Below are positions 26,497-38,799 of a DNA stretch of 64,000 bases, piece by piece. Position numbers and translations under genes: made by a program. This DNA is from Rhynochetos jubatus (Eukaryota > Chordata > Aves > Eurypygiformes > Rhynochetidae), in assembly GCA_027574665.1 (NCBI GenBank), contig CM050653.1:15522664-15586663 (forward strand), in the 5' to 3' direction. The notes below the pieces were generated by a model. It had not been told where the DNA came from, searched no databases, and saw only the letters and a program-made list of their open reading frames with translations. Each line of letters opens with the position of its first letter. Position 1 is the first letter of the stretch.

Positions 26497-28261
26497 TTGT
26501 GTATATTATATTTACATTGCATAAAGTAGTTTTGTTGAATCTGAGTAAGCAGAGACACTGTTGGTTAGATGTGCCATGCATGGATCTGTTTTATTGCTGT
26601 GATCCCTGCCTCATGTAGGGGGTGTGATTCATCATAACGAAGGACATACTCTGGGACATTTGAAGAGATGTAATTTTGTCTAACTGTCCTAATATTAAAT
26701 AGACAGAATGCTTTCTGTGAAGAGCAAGACTGTCATCCATCAAAGGTTTTTAATCCCTGCTTTGCCATGGTCATCCTTTTAGGGTTTTAAGGGTACAAAA
26801 TGTACATTAACTGTAAGTACAGAAACTGAGGTGACTTTCAACAACTGTTGAGAGCAAATGAGGCGTCATGTGAAGGTGAATACACTGAAAATGAGAGCAG
26901 AGAGGCTGCGAAGCAAATTGTAGTACCCACTGAAGGGCAGCACAGTCTGCCTCACAGGGCCTTGAGCTTCAGAAAAAGGTCTTCTTCCCACTGCCCTGAA
27001 ACAGTAATGCTACAGGGAGGTTTCTAAGGATGCATCTAATCCTCACGTAAGCAGGTGTTGCAGCGCTTCCTAGCATAGTAGAACAGGATTTGCCTGAAAA
27101 GTGCTCAGTAGAAATCTTGAGGTAAAGTAGGTTTGGCTGTACAGAAAACACAGGAGTGAAGGTGAATCACTTCCTCTTTCTGTGTTTATTTCTAGCACCA
27201 AAACAGAAACAAATGGGAATTTTTAGACATTGAGTTATATTTTTTTTAAAATATCCCTTTCATTTCTTGAATCCAAAGACAGAAATAGCAGTGCTGAAAT
27301 CGTGTGAGAAAGACCATCCTTACACATCTGGGAAATACCATCGTTATCTCTATAAAGTCAGTTGCTGTGAGACTTGGAGATGTTTTGCTGGCTGCAGAGA
27401 TCTGGATGTTCTTCAGATACGGAATTGAAAGACTGTCTCATTACCAGATGCAAATCTCCACTCTAAGGTCCACCCACTAACAGGTTATACTCTTGAAGTA
27501 TAACTATCGTACAAAACTGGTAGGATCTCCCTGACATGACTGTTTGCAACATTGACTTTGATAGATTTATATATATGGATGGACTGGTGATGTTTGCCAA
27601 CATGATTAACATGCTCCCTAAATCAACTCTACCACTCAGTTGCCCACAGATGGTACAGAAATTATTTTATTTTGCTAAATAAAATATGAGATACAAAAAG
27701 CCCTGTGAACAGAGTGCTGTGCCTCCTGAGCTTTTACTTTGTTACCTTAGAGGAGCAACTGGTACAAACAGCAATTAAGGGCTTACTTTAAACAAGAACT
27801 TGAGTTCCATGCAGTCAAGTACTTTGACAAGCAGGAATGAGGTTCCTCATGTGCTTAAAGATTTGTGCTGTTACTAGACAAAGAAATTAAGATTTTAAAT
27901 TTATATCTGTGCAGATCCCATCCTCATGTAACAGTTGTGCAAATCAAAAGATATGCTGCACTTTTTGGAGCCTGCTGCATTCTGGAAAACAGAGAATATA
28001 TTCTTCTGTCTCACTGGTTATTTCACTGGGCAATTGAATTTCTTGAAGAGTATTGGGCAGACCATGCATTCCTAATGTAAATAATGCCAGCGTGACAACA
28101 ACTGGATTTACCTTGAATGTTTCCCTGGATAGCGAATTTTTTCTAAGCTGCTAATAATATGGCTCCATGTCCCAGAGGGGTAAAAACCACTTTCCTAGGA
28201 GCTGTGCTAGTCCATGCTGAATGACGGCTCTAAGAACAACCCCAGTGAGAAGTCACACGAA

Positions 28262-28300
28262 AGCCTTTTTAGTAAAAGAAAAAAAAAAAAAAAAAAGGCT
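28262..28300. repeat. Poly(A) run inside a 9-bp inverted repeat
   Basis: The arms agccttttt (28262-28270) and aaaaaggct (28292-28300) are exact complements. Eighteen A residues occupy 28279-28296, overlapping the right arm. Confidence 0.8.
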
Positions 28301-28561
28301 GGTCTAAAAGAGTTTACACAGCTGTGAGTGATAAAACATAGCAGCCATGGCAACCCACTCTCCAGTATTCTGATAATGCATCAGAAATGAGGCTATTAGA
28401 ATTATTAATTCACATTAGTGGCTATTAAAATTACTACCTGCAGATTCACAGCCTGAAAATCCTTTTCTATTTCTAAGAGAACGTTCAATTGCAGAAGGAA
28501 CCTTTTTGCTAAATAGGTGCAGTGTATTGTATGCTAGACATTATGGGAAGTCCAACAGATA

Positions 28562-28584
28562 ATAAAGCTCACATTGAGCTTTAT
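28562..28584. repeat. Perfect 10-bp hairpin with 3-base loop
   Basis: The arms ataaagctca and tgagctttat are exact reverse complements around cat. Confidence 0.85.
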
Positions 28585-30480
28585 GTAGCTGCTTTGTAAT
28601 GCAAGGGTAGCAGATGTAATACTTTATTCTTTTAATGATGGCAAAGAACCAATACAGCCCCAATAGCAGTAACAATAACTGGACTCTTACTGGTTCCAGG
28701 GAAGCTAATACTAGAAATCCAACTTACTGTAGGGTACTTCATTAAATAGCAAGTGACATACAAAATATTCTACTTTGGTAGGTAATAAACAAAGCCAACA
28801 GAAATCAGCAGAAAAACTGAGTCAGACCCATAGAAAGGTTTTGTAGAGATGCTGTGGTGAGACTGGGGGAGTCCTGTAGAGATTTGGCTACATCCTTTCC
28901 ATCCCCCATTAACTTAACTCAAAATGCAATTGCATGCTGGTTTAAGTAAAAGAAGAAACACTATTACACCAAGGCCACAGCAGGAAATAATCAGGGGGAA
29001 CAGCAACATGGCAGAGAAAGAACATTTTATTTATGGAAATGAGCTGAAAAAGTAACACGCAAGCTAGAGGCAGCCAAATAGGTACCAGTAAAAATAACAA
29101 ACAAGCAAAGAACATGAGCTTGGATCACAACCAGTTTTTAGGAATTCACATCACAGTCTATCTCCTTTAAGATCCCATGTACCAAAAATGGATATGACAT
29201 CCAGTGTTCTTTCTAAAAATTATTGTTCTCAGAAAGAGAAGAGGAAAACAAGGGTGACTGCAAAATAAAATTTAGCACATCCCCACAGGCTAGACATAGT
29301 AAATGATGTAGTCATATACAGTGGGGCTTGAGTAGCCTTTACACTAAATGCTAATCTGAATTCTCTCCTCCTTACTGAAGAACATCATGAATTCTTTAGG
29401 GAACAGCCCAAATTCTTTAGAGACTTTATTTTTTTACAAGGTTCCCTCTGTGCCTACAGACATTTCTTTCTACATACTCATTTGTTATTTCCTGCAAAAC
29501 TCTATCAGTAATAACAACAAGTACCTGCAAGTAGATATTTTTCCATCTCAGCTTCCTTTAAAGCAAGGAAACAGGTTCACAACAAATACAGACACTCTTC
29601 TTTTAGACATGGTGGTAATTACTTTCCTAACAAATAAAAAGGTGCTAATACTTAAGGTCATGAATTAGAAATCCTGGGTTGGATTTCTTCGTGGGGATGT
29701 TCAGACTGACAAACACTGGATGTCTAGGTGACGGCCTCCCAAACACTCATGAGGTTGTGCCTAGATAAGTTTATTTAGTTTAGCTGTGCCACCAAAACCC
29801 ACCAACTGTGGGTGCACTTATAATGTTAAGAAGGTAAATGTAGAAATTTGGATTAGTCTAGTTTGGCCAGCAAAATAAAAGAAATGTTAGCTCAGCTAAT
29901 TGGGCATGCCAGAAAATGCTACTGATGGTCTTCACAAGAGATGACCAAGTAACAAAAATATTTCTCAGTGATCTTACTTGTGAAATTTCCAAAGACTACA
30001 ATTCTGTGGTATCAGTACCCTGCCCTTTCCCATTTTTCCTCAGGCATTCAGATAAACATTGGTGGATATGCTATTATTCATCCAGATAACAGTATCCCTG
30101 CTCAACCAAAGGGCTTCATGCATGAACAGAAGTATTTGCTGTTTCTTTTTCACTACTTGCTCTTCATCAGTTCAAGTTCATGCCAGCAGGATGACTCATG
30201 TGCTTCTGTTTAGCACGTGCTAAATGCTCAGCTGAGTGAAGCAGAGCCTGCTGTGCCCCGCGGAGCCCATCTTGCCAACAGGGAGGGGAGAGGAGAACCG
30301 CTTGCACCCCATGGACAGCTGCTACACGAGCAACTAGCTGAGCTGCCACGCTGGAAGTCCAACACTGCTCCATGCAATCAGGAGTGCTCTCCCAATTACC
30401 CTCATATAGAGCCACACATTCCTACAAAACACAAAAATGTCATGGAAATACTTTTGCCTAAGAACTAGCTGTCTCATAAG

Positions 30481-30495
30481 AAAAAAAAAAAAAAA
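30481..30495. repeat. Poly(A) run, 15 bases
   Basis: Fifteen consecutive A residues followed by gataaagaaag. Confidence 0.9.
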
Positions 30496-33400
30496 GATAA
30501 AGAAAGGTCTGGTAGAAGTGGTCTCACTGTGACAGAGCCCTGACCAGGTCTCATAGACCTACCTGCCAAGTCTTCATTGGCAAGCTCCTGGGTTTCCTGT
30601 TAATGCAGCTGACCAGCTTATCCATAGCCACTGTGGGGCATGGAGAGCCTCAGCACGACCCCGAAGGAGCAGGGCACATCAACAAAATCTTTTCTTTCCT
30701 TCTTTTGAAACATCTGACTATTTTTCTGCTTTTTCCAAATTGCAGCTGGAAAAAGAGATTAAAATATTAAAATCTTCTACAAGGCAAAATCACTTTCTCT
30801 ATAGTTTGTGTGTAATGGACTAATGACCAGTTACTTTTCACTGTGTCAGAAGGGAGATTTTTAGGAAACATTTGAAGTGAGAGACAACAGAATCTTTGTG
30901 GGCTGGGGAGATCATGTGAACCAGAGCAGTCAGTAAAAAATTATACAGTCAAAAGTAGGCAAAAAACACAGGCAGAGACCCCAAAAAGCAGGCTGAAGGA
31001 GGCAGAGGAAATAGTGGAGGTGATAAAGCATTTCCCTTTTTCTTCTCACACAACATGAGCACATATGCAGAGATTGTCAGTGGGACATGATAAGTCCCCT
31101 AAAAATGCATCAGAGTACATATCTCAGAAAGCAGCCCTGGAAGAAGAGGAACTGTCAAAATATCCAAATACATTATTATTCCTTACAAAAGTGTCCACAG
31201 TTTAAAGAGAATCCAATTTTATAGTAAAATTAGGAGAACAAATGCTGAAGGGTAGATGATAAAATTCTTCAGTGGGTCAAGTGAGACCGACCCAACGAAT
31301 GCACAGGTTGTTCCAGCCATGACTCCTGGGAGATGCTCCCCATGGCCGGCATGACGCTGCTCCAGAGCAGCTCTGTGGAGGGAGTGGACACTTCTACAGC
31401 AAAACAGGTTTTCTCCAGGAAACTATTTCTGCTAACAGTATCATCTGACAAAACCAGTTTAAAATCATCTGCTTCTTTCTATTTTTAACATCTTCTGTGT
31501 GTTTTCCTTCAGATCATCCTCTTTTAAGCCACCACAAAGGTACATCTTCCATACATTGCCCATTGACTAAGTGACTGCTGCTACCTTTAGCCATTTTTAT
31601 TTTAAACTAATCTCATATTAAAATCTAAATGAGGGATGATTTCAATTTCTTATTGGAGCCTGGAAGGAACAGCAATGTAGGACTGTACCAGCTGCAGCTT
31701 TAGAGCTTTATTTGGAAGGCTACAAGGACACACTTTATTTCCTTATGGATCTCAAAGGCCTGGACTAATTAGTACTTATTAGAAAACAAATTAGAAATGC
31801 ATTTTATTTCTCCATATGGTGAAAGCAGGAGCTACAGTAAAGGGATAGGATATCAGGAAAGCTGAGACAGGGATTTGTTATGCATAATTTATTTGACTAA
31901 TTTTGCCCTTTCTTTTATGCCTACGCATTGTCTTTGAACAGGTAACAACTTCCTTGAATGTATTCATTGTTCAAAAGAATTTTTCAAATAATTTTTGCAA
32001 TGCAGTTCATCTGTGAACAATTCATTGCATGTATTTGATCACTAACATACAAATTTGCAGTGCCAAAAAGTACTAGATATGCAGGTGACCTGACAATTTT
32101 TTTGTTTTACTTGGTAATGTGGATACCACTATGACCTGTTTTATGTGAGGGTGCTTGATTTGATTTTTTCATTTTCTGTCAGCGTAAATTCTTCAAAATT
32201 AACTTAAAACTGTTTCATTGCCAGTAAAATTGCTACAGAAGAGAAAACAGGCACTACCAGGTTTAAATAGAGTTTACAGTAGCTTTGGCCTTATCCTCAC
32301 TGTTTTGTGAATGTTTCTCCCATAATGTACTTTATGTTCATAGAAGGTGATCCTGGCAGGTGAATAAACACAGCTAAAGCAATTTGATTTTTGAAAGCTA
32401 ATGAATACCCAGAAAAAAAAAGGAAGTGATCCCAGTAGCTACTGACAGGGACACTTTATGGCATCTCTGTCATAACTGATAACACTATTTCTGTTTGTAA
32501 AAGACAGGAGCTTTAAGTATTTTGAGGCTGAAGTAAAGAACTAACAGTTTATTACACCTTGATTAAATTAGAAATGGGAACACTGACAACTTTGGTGATC
32601 TCCTGATACTGTTTATCAACAGGGTGATTCCAGCACTGACACCTGCAGAATACCAGCACATAGATGGTTATGTCCTGGTGATGTTGGAGGACAGAGCATT
32701 TCAAACTCACAGCTCTTACCTCTTTACTGAGTAGGACATAGGGGCTGCTAAATTAAATCCATGCTTCTCAGCCCAAATCCTGACCTCTAACCTTGGGACT
32801 AGGGACTAGTTAAGGTATTGAAAGGTGCTCTTTTCCACATGCTCAGAGTACAGGTCTTTGATTTCTAATTAGACTACTATTCAATGGGCTTTTATTTGAA
32901 CTGTTTCTAGTAAACTGCCAACCACATTTGTCGTGAAAGTCATGTTGTGTGGAAGTCAGCATTGCCAGCGTGCTGGCTGTGATTTCAGCATGCCCACCTA
33001 TAAAACAGGGTGCCTTAGGGGAGCAAGGGCAGAAATGCCAGATTTGTTCATCCTAAATGATTTCTACCATTTGCCTGCCCTGGGAAATTTAAAACAGAGA
33101 AAGTCATTCACAGTTAGAAGTGAAAAGAAGCAATTATTTCTATATGCATGCTGACCATGCAACTGCATGAACAATTAATTCCAGATACTCCTTTTATATC
33201 CCCTACACCTGGCTCACGCTAAACTACCATCTTTTGACCCCAATACATGGAGGACACATGCATCCTAGTCCTTTTTATAAGACATCTAAATCCTTTGGAA
33301 ACAACCATGCACCCTTCACACTACTAAATGCTCCAAGAAAAGGCATTCTATACATCTACTGGTAGAAAGACATGTAAGAAGAATCTATGTAAGCATGCCA

Positions 33401-35737
33401 ATTTGAGGGAATTGTTTTGATCCCTGAATTAAATACTTTTGTTCAGTATTTGTAGATTCCAGTCAGACATAATCTATATTATTCCACTGAGAGGAAAAGG
33501 ATAGGAGATCTGTTATCTTCCTTAAAATGTTTTTTGGCTAGAAAATGCTTTTAATTCGCATGAGGCATTACTCCATCGATGTTATAGAACTACATGCTTA
33601 ATTTATACAAACTGTAAGTATGCATGGATCATGCACAGTTTCTCAAATTATGAAAGACTTCTTGACGTCTTTTTTCTCTGTTGATTTCCTTTACTGTCAG
33701 GACAGAGATCACCTGTCAACCAGCTCTTTTAACAGCACTTTGCTAATCTATAGGTAGTTTATAAACTCCTTCCTCTCTCTGAAAATGTTTTCTTCACTGT
33801 GTTCCATGTTCAGAGCTGTATTTCAAAGTGCTACTTCAATCTTTTTTATCTTTCTGATAACTTCGAGTATTGGTCATTACTTGGTTATTCTGGTCACATT
33901 TCATTGTTCTTCTCTGAAATCTCAATAGAGAAAGAATGCTTTAGGCAAAATGAACTCTGAACTTTTGTGTCATCAAAATCTTAATGTAAGTATATTGAAT
34001 ACAGCCTGCACAGCTTAACCTAAAATCATAAGAAATACACTCATATTATAAAGTTTGCACCAGCACACAAATAGAAGCTTTTGTGAGAGAGAAATTTCAT
34101 TTCTCAGTGTTATTTCTTACAACCCTGGGTACTTATTAAATCTAATAATAAAAAAAAAAATTATATAAAATCTAAGAACAGCAATGCAGAGAAGATAATA
34201 AAAACTTCCTGCTCCCTCCTATACAAACCATAATGCTTTTTACTGTCCATAAACTATTAAATGATTTGGCTTTCTACAATTACAAAGCTAGGACATTGTC
34301 TTCATGTGCCACATTTGAATACTTACAGGTCATGATGACACCATAAAAGTTAATGTGCATATTCTTTTTTAAATACCATTACTACTCCAAGGAAGTAGTG
34401 CTTATCATAAAATTGTGTTTAAATTAAAAAGAGATATTAGCATGAGTTAGTGTCCTTTTCTCTTTCATTATTTTAATACTTCATCTCTCAGGGATCATCA
34501 GAAAACTACTTGTTTTCTAAAATAGCCATTTCTGACATAGGTACTTTGACTCACATTTTCCACATATGTCTCCACATCATTATTACATCAAACCACTGTT
34601 TTTGTAGAGGATTTTGTCTTCTTCACTTCATCGTATGCATTAGTTGTCAAACCTGCAGCTCCCTTCTGGGACCTGTTTCTCACAGCTTAATACTCAAATT
34701 ATTATCTTAAAATTCCTAAAATGCAGTTCCACCATGGCTTAGCCACTTTTGCCACTTTTTAAATCGCTACTTATTAATGTTAATCATGTTAGAATGCTGG
34801 ATTTTCTTAACCGGTATAAGAGCTTAAGTTTTTAATCTGAGCTTTTTTTTCCCCTCACAAATTTCCAGAAAATTGCTAGGATTAAAATACCATAAAGATT
34901 TCCTTTCAACCCATGTGAGCCTGTAACCCAGATTGCTTAGAAGAGAATCTTTTATCCCATTCAAAGGTCATATGTGCAGACTGATGTAAAGCACGATCTG
35001 TAGTACGTGTGTCCACTCCATCAGGACATTTGCACATCTCGCATGCTGTGCTTAATAAACAATAAGTAATAACTGAGGGAATTATGTTACAAGGAAATAT
35101 GTCTTTTCCTCACCTTCATCCTGTATCTATGTCATCACCCACCTTTTATACACCTTTTGAGTCTCACCCTAGGTGACATATATAAGGCTTTTAATCTGTG
35201 CAGACCCCAAAAAGTAGTGAATGCTGAGTCTCCGTTCAGAAGAATAAAGGTGACTCTACAGGGGAAGCCAAGACAACCTACTTCATTGCAATTAATTACC
35301 TGGGGGAAAGGAAATGAACACTTCACCCTCAGTGCTCTCCAAGACAAGCAGTGTCTCTACTTGTGGTCACACAGCTGGGACTGGAAGAGATAAATGTGAC
35401 CTCTTCTCTGGCGATAAAGTTTAAGGAAGAGCAGTTTTGAAGTCTGAGAAAAGGTTTCATTTTGCAACCTGGATTTTGGAACCAAGTTGAGCACAAATGC
35501 ATTAGATCAGATATTTCTGTTTGCTCATAAGAACTAAAGGTAGCATCATTGAAAAACTATATAGCCATTGGTCTTCTTAAAAAACGCATGTCTCAGTACT
35601 TGCAATTCTATTGCTATCATGTTGCTCCACAATCTCATTTCTAAGGGTCTTCAGGAAGGAAGATGAGGATAGATAAAGCAGTCTGGAACCTTAATTTGTC
35701 CTCTATAATTTTTTTTCAGGTTAATTTGAGTTAGGAG

Positions 35738-36800
35738 AATAGCACAGAGACTATTCCAATCTCATTGATTGTTGGTTTCTCCTTAGCAATGGGCAAAATC
35801 TCAGATGTCTGTTTTAATTTCTTAGATCAGTCAGCAGGCTTTGATGCCCGTGGTCCTTGGTTGTGATAAACAGCATAGCTTTTATGCTATCACGCACTTG
35901 AGTGATTTTGTTCCTTCCTCTCCAAATGTCAACTCCAGTTCCCACTGAACCCAACTGCAAAACTGCTTTAGGCTTCAACTAAAACAGGTTTGGGCCCCAG
36001 GAGATGAAAGAAAGTGATTTTGATCAATTGCTCATCTGCCCAAAGAACACTTTCACACAGGTTCTGCCAGGCTATATTTTAGCACCCCTCCTCTATGTGA
36101 TGCTGAGAGAGATAATAACACAATTTGGGCTGTTGTGCTATCAAGATGCAGATGACACGCAGCTCTATGCCTCATTTTCATCAAACCCAGATGGTGTGGC
36201 ATCTTTGGTTTGCCTGTGCCAGGCAGAGATTAATACTTAGATAAGGGCAAGCCGACAGAAGCTTAATTTGGACAAGATGGAGGAGGTGCTATTGTGTAAG
36301 GGAAAATAGGCATGATCTTACTTTTTTCCACTTCCCACTTGGGAGGATTTTGCCCTGGGGTGTGTTTGGATTCCTATTACTGTTTGAAATCACAGGTGGC
36401 TTTGAGGGCCCAAGACAGCTTTTCATATCTGCTTCAGTTAGACATCTATCACATTTCTTCTTGGCTTTGGACAGTGCCACCTCCAATCCATGCCTTTGTA
36501 AATTCTAGACTTAATTATTGTGATGTGCTCTATATGGGGTTACAGATGAGGACCAACTGGAAACAATAGTGCGTGTTGAAACCAGCTGCTTGCCTGGCTG
36601 GCAACAGGAGCCATTGAGCACATACTGGATAGCTCCTCTGGCAAAAATTCTGTCTCCTCCCCACCAAAGGGATGGTTCTGTCCCTATTGAATCTGGTTCC
36701 TACACTGAATTAGTGTTAAATGACTTGGGTCCTATCTTCTTGAGAAAACACCTCCTGCCAAGTGAAGTCTCAAAGCAATTCCTGACAATATAGTGTTAGA
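35738..36800 (+). pseudogene. Relic of a CR1/L3-type LINE reverse transcriptase (ORF2 C-terminal half)
   Basis: Read in its successive frames on the + strand, the region follows the RT domain of CR1-superfamily LINEs in the right order. STET (35741) is followed by LDQSAGFDA (LDLSAAFDT in the family, with a catalytic Asp), LAPLLYVM (the PQGS-LSPLLF region), and ADDTQLY (36148) with both catalytic Asp of the YADD box but Asp instead of Tyr before ADD. Then come QKLNLDKMEEVLL, LGVCLDS-type and SRLNYCDVLYMGL, and LNDLGPIFLRKHLLP near 36750. Several stops (for example TAG 36238) and frameshifts disable it. Weak similarity may continue to about 36930. The high divergence with retained motif order implies an insertion much older than the CR1 tails nearby. 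Confidence 0.85.
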
Positions 36801-38534
36801 GCTCTAGAATTAAACAAATAGGAGGCAGTAGCAATGCTTTTAAAACAAACAGCTCTCAGCTTCAAAATTGGCTTCCCCAACTACTCCAACAGAGCTCAAA
36901 TGTGTTAAAGCCTGGCACAGTAAATGACCCTTCACTTTTCCCTAGCTGTGGATTATCATCACGCTTATCACAAAGGACTGGTTTGGGAATCTCATTGTAA
37001 TTGCATCTTATTCATGAGCTTTTTAACTTCATCATTAATATTGCAGCAGAGTTATGGACTCCCCATGAAATTACACTAAAGTGACACCAAGAACTCGATC
37101 TAACCAGCCTTGAACTTTGGATTCTTATTTTAAAGATTCCACCCATGACCCATTGCTCCTTAAAATGTGTCATTCAGATAAGCACTCCCAGGATTCAATA
37201 TTTTTCTGACCTGCCTCTTGGGTCAGCAAAAGTGGTTTGAAAAACTCAAGAGAGTTTCTTTATTTATTACATTTCAGCATTTCTTTTTCTAGTTCCATTT
37301 AAAACCAGGACCTACAGAGGGGAATTGTTATGACATAAAACTCTCCTTTTGAATTGCAAAAGGGCTTTATGTTTAGTCCTAAGAAGGGAAAAGCCTGTCA
37401 CTTCTTATTGCAGCCAAATCAGCCATTACAAGAGAAAGCTTAAGTAGAATACTGTAGTCAGAAGTTACACTACTATGTATTTAATTCAGAATACTGAAAA
37501 ATCTTTTCTTTTAGACAAATTTGATTATCTGTAACCATGTCAGATAATGCTATTCTCCATCAGTAGTGAAACTGCCAAAGTGGTGTAAGATACTGAGGAC
37601 TAAGCTACAACTTCATGAGAGTAACGGTGGCAGAATGTTTTTTTACGATAATAGAACAAGAATTGAATTCCTTCTTCTGTTGCTCCATCTGACCAGTTCA
37701 CACCTTGTTATCTGAATACAATATCTCTGTCTCAAACATTCTGCATAACTGGGATTTAGATGTAATTTATAATTATTGGAAGGCAAAATGTTTCATTATT
37801 TCCTATATAGACTACATACACCAATAATAATTTACATTTCTAAAGATATGCAGGTGCTCGGATGGAAAAAGGAGACATTTCGAATCCTTGGTCTCTACTT
37901 TGCTTAATTGGATTTTACTGAGCATTTTAAATCGGCTGAGACTTTTGATCAACTGCACATCCACAGTCACTTCCAAGAGCTTTCACAAGACTACAGACCT
38001 GAATATCTATTTGACAGACATATTTTTGAATCTACTAACAGTTCCTTACTAAGATATTTTCATCAAAAATGTAAAAGCTTATAAAAAATTCAAATGTTTT
38101 GGTTCAGTTGAGGCCCTCAGCTAGAATAATGTCATCTCATGTCTATACGGCATGGTGTTGTTTTTATTTGGGGGCTTTTAACACTACAGTGATAGTGATT
38201 TCAAAGGTTCTAGCTCCTTTTTAAGAGATAACTGCACTATTCTTGATTTTGATCTGTCACCACCTTGCCACAGTATGATATTCCAGGTTTCTTGTTTTGA
38301 GTAAATGTATTTTTTTTTATCATTGCAGCTTGATAAAACAGAAGCCCATTTTGAACAATAAAGCATAAGTAATGTATTTCTATTTTTATATGTTTTCTTG
38401 GATATGATTGCAATTTATGAGAAAAACCACTATAATTATGAATGCAAATTATTTCACAGTTACTGCAACAGATTTTGTTTATATATGTTAAACTATGCTG
38501 AGAAAGAGCCGGCTTTGATCTGGGAAACTCATTA
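36801..38534. other. AT-rich noncoding flank
   Basis: Apart from a possible tail of the preceding LINE to about 36930, nothing was recognised. The ORFs at 38184-38554 on the minus strand are low-complexity and unrecognised. Confidence 0.55.
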
Positions 38535-38678
38535 ATGTCTTTGCAAAACAGCAATCAGAACGTGGTGTACAGCAGTGATAGTGACCATGGTTCACCAGGA
38601 TGTGACTCAAGCCACGCCAGCTTTGAAATTCAGACACCTTCTTGTGACAGCACACAGAAGTGGATCATAGGGAAGCTG
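38535..38678 (+). CDS. Orphan exon-like ORF, 48 codons, unknown function
   Basis: From an ATG at 38535, a 48-codon frame runs to a good splice donor (CTG then GTAAGG, GT at 38679-38680) in phase 0; read through, it stops after four more codons. The peptide is Ser/Asp-rich with three Cys, starting MSLQNSNQNVVYSSDSDHGS and ending QKWIIGKL. Its base composition is clearly higher in GC than the AT-rich surroundings. If internal rather than first, acceptors are possible at AG 38550-38551 or 38557-38558, but both have poor pyrimidine tracts. I do not recognise the protein. It could be a first or alternative exon of an undescribed transcript, a decayed exon, or part of an old repeat. Confidence 0.3.
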
Positions 38679-38799
38679 GTAAGGCTTTTTTAATTAAATT
38701 GCTTAAAATTTGTGTTTCTAGCCCAATATTCATAACTCTGTAATTTAGTAAAGCAATAGAACCATGGTTTCTAAAAAGGAAAGACAGAAGTTCCAGTGA

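Larger units (their letters stand above)
23346..35737. other. AT-rich noncoding flank, no gene recognised
   Basis: This 12 kb has only short frames without known domains. It includes T16 (25003-25018), a TG microsatellite (26478-26496), an inverted repeat with A18 (28262-28300), a hairpin (28562-28584) and A15 (30481-30495). Slightly GC-richer patches at 30210-30370, 30530-30670 and 31270-31400 may be fragments of old repeats but could not be identified. Confidence 0.6.
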
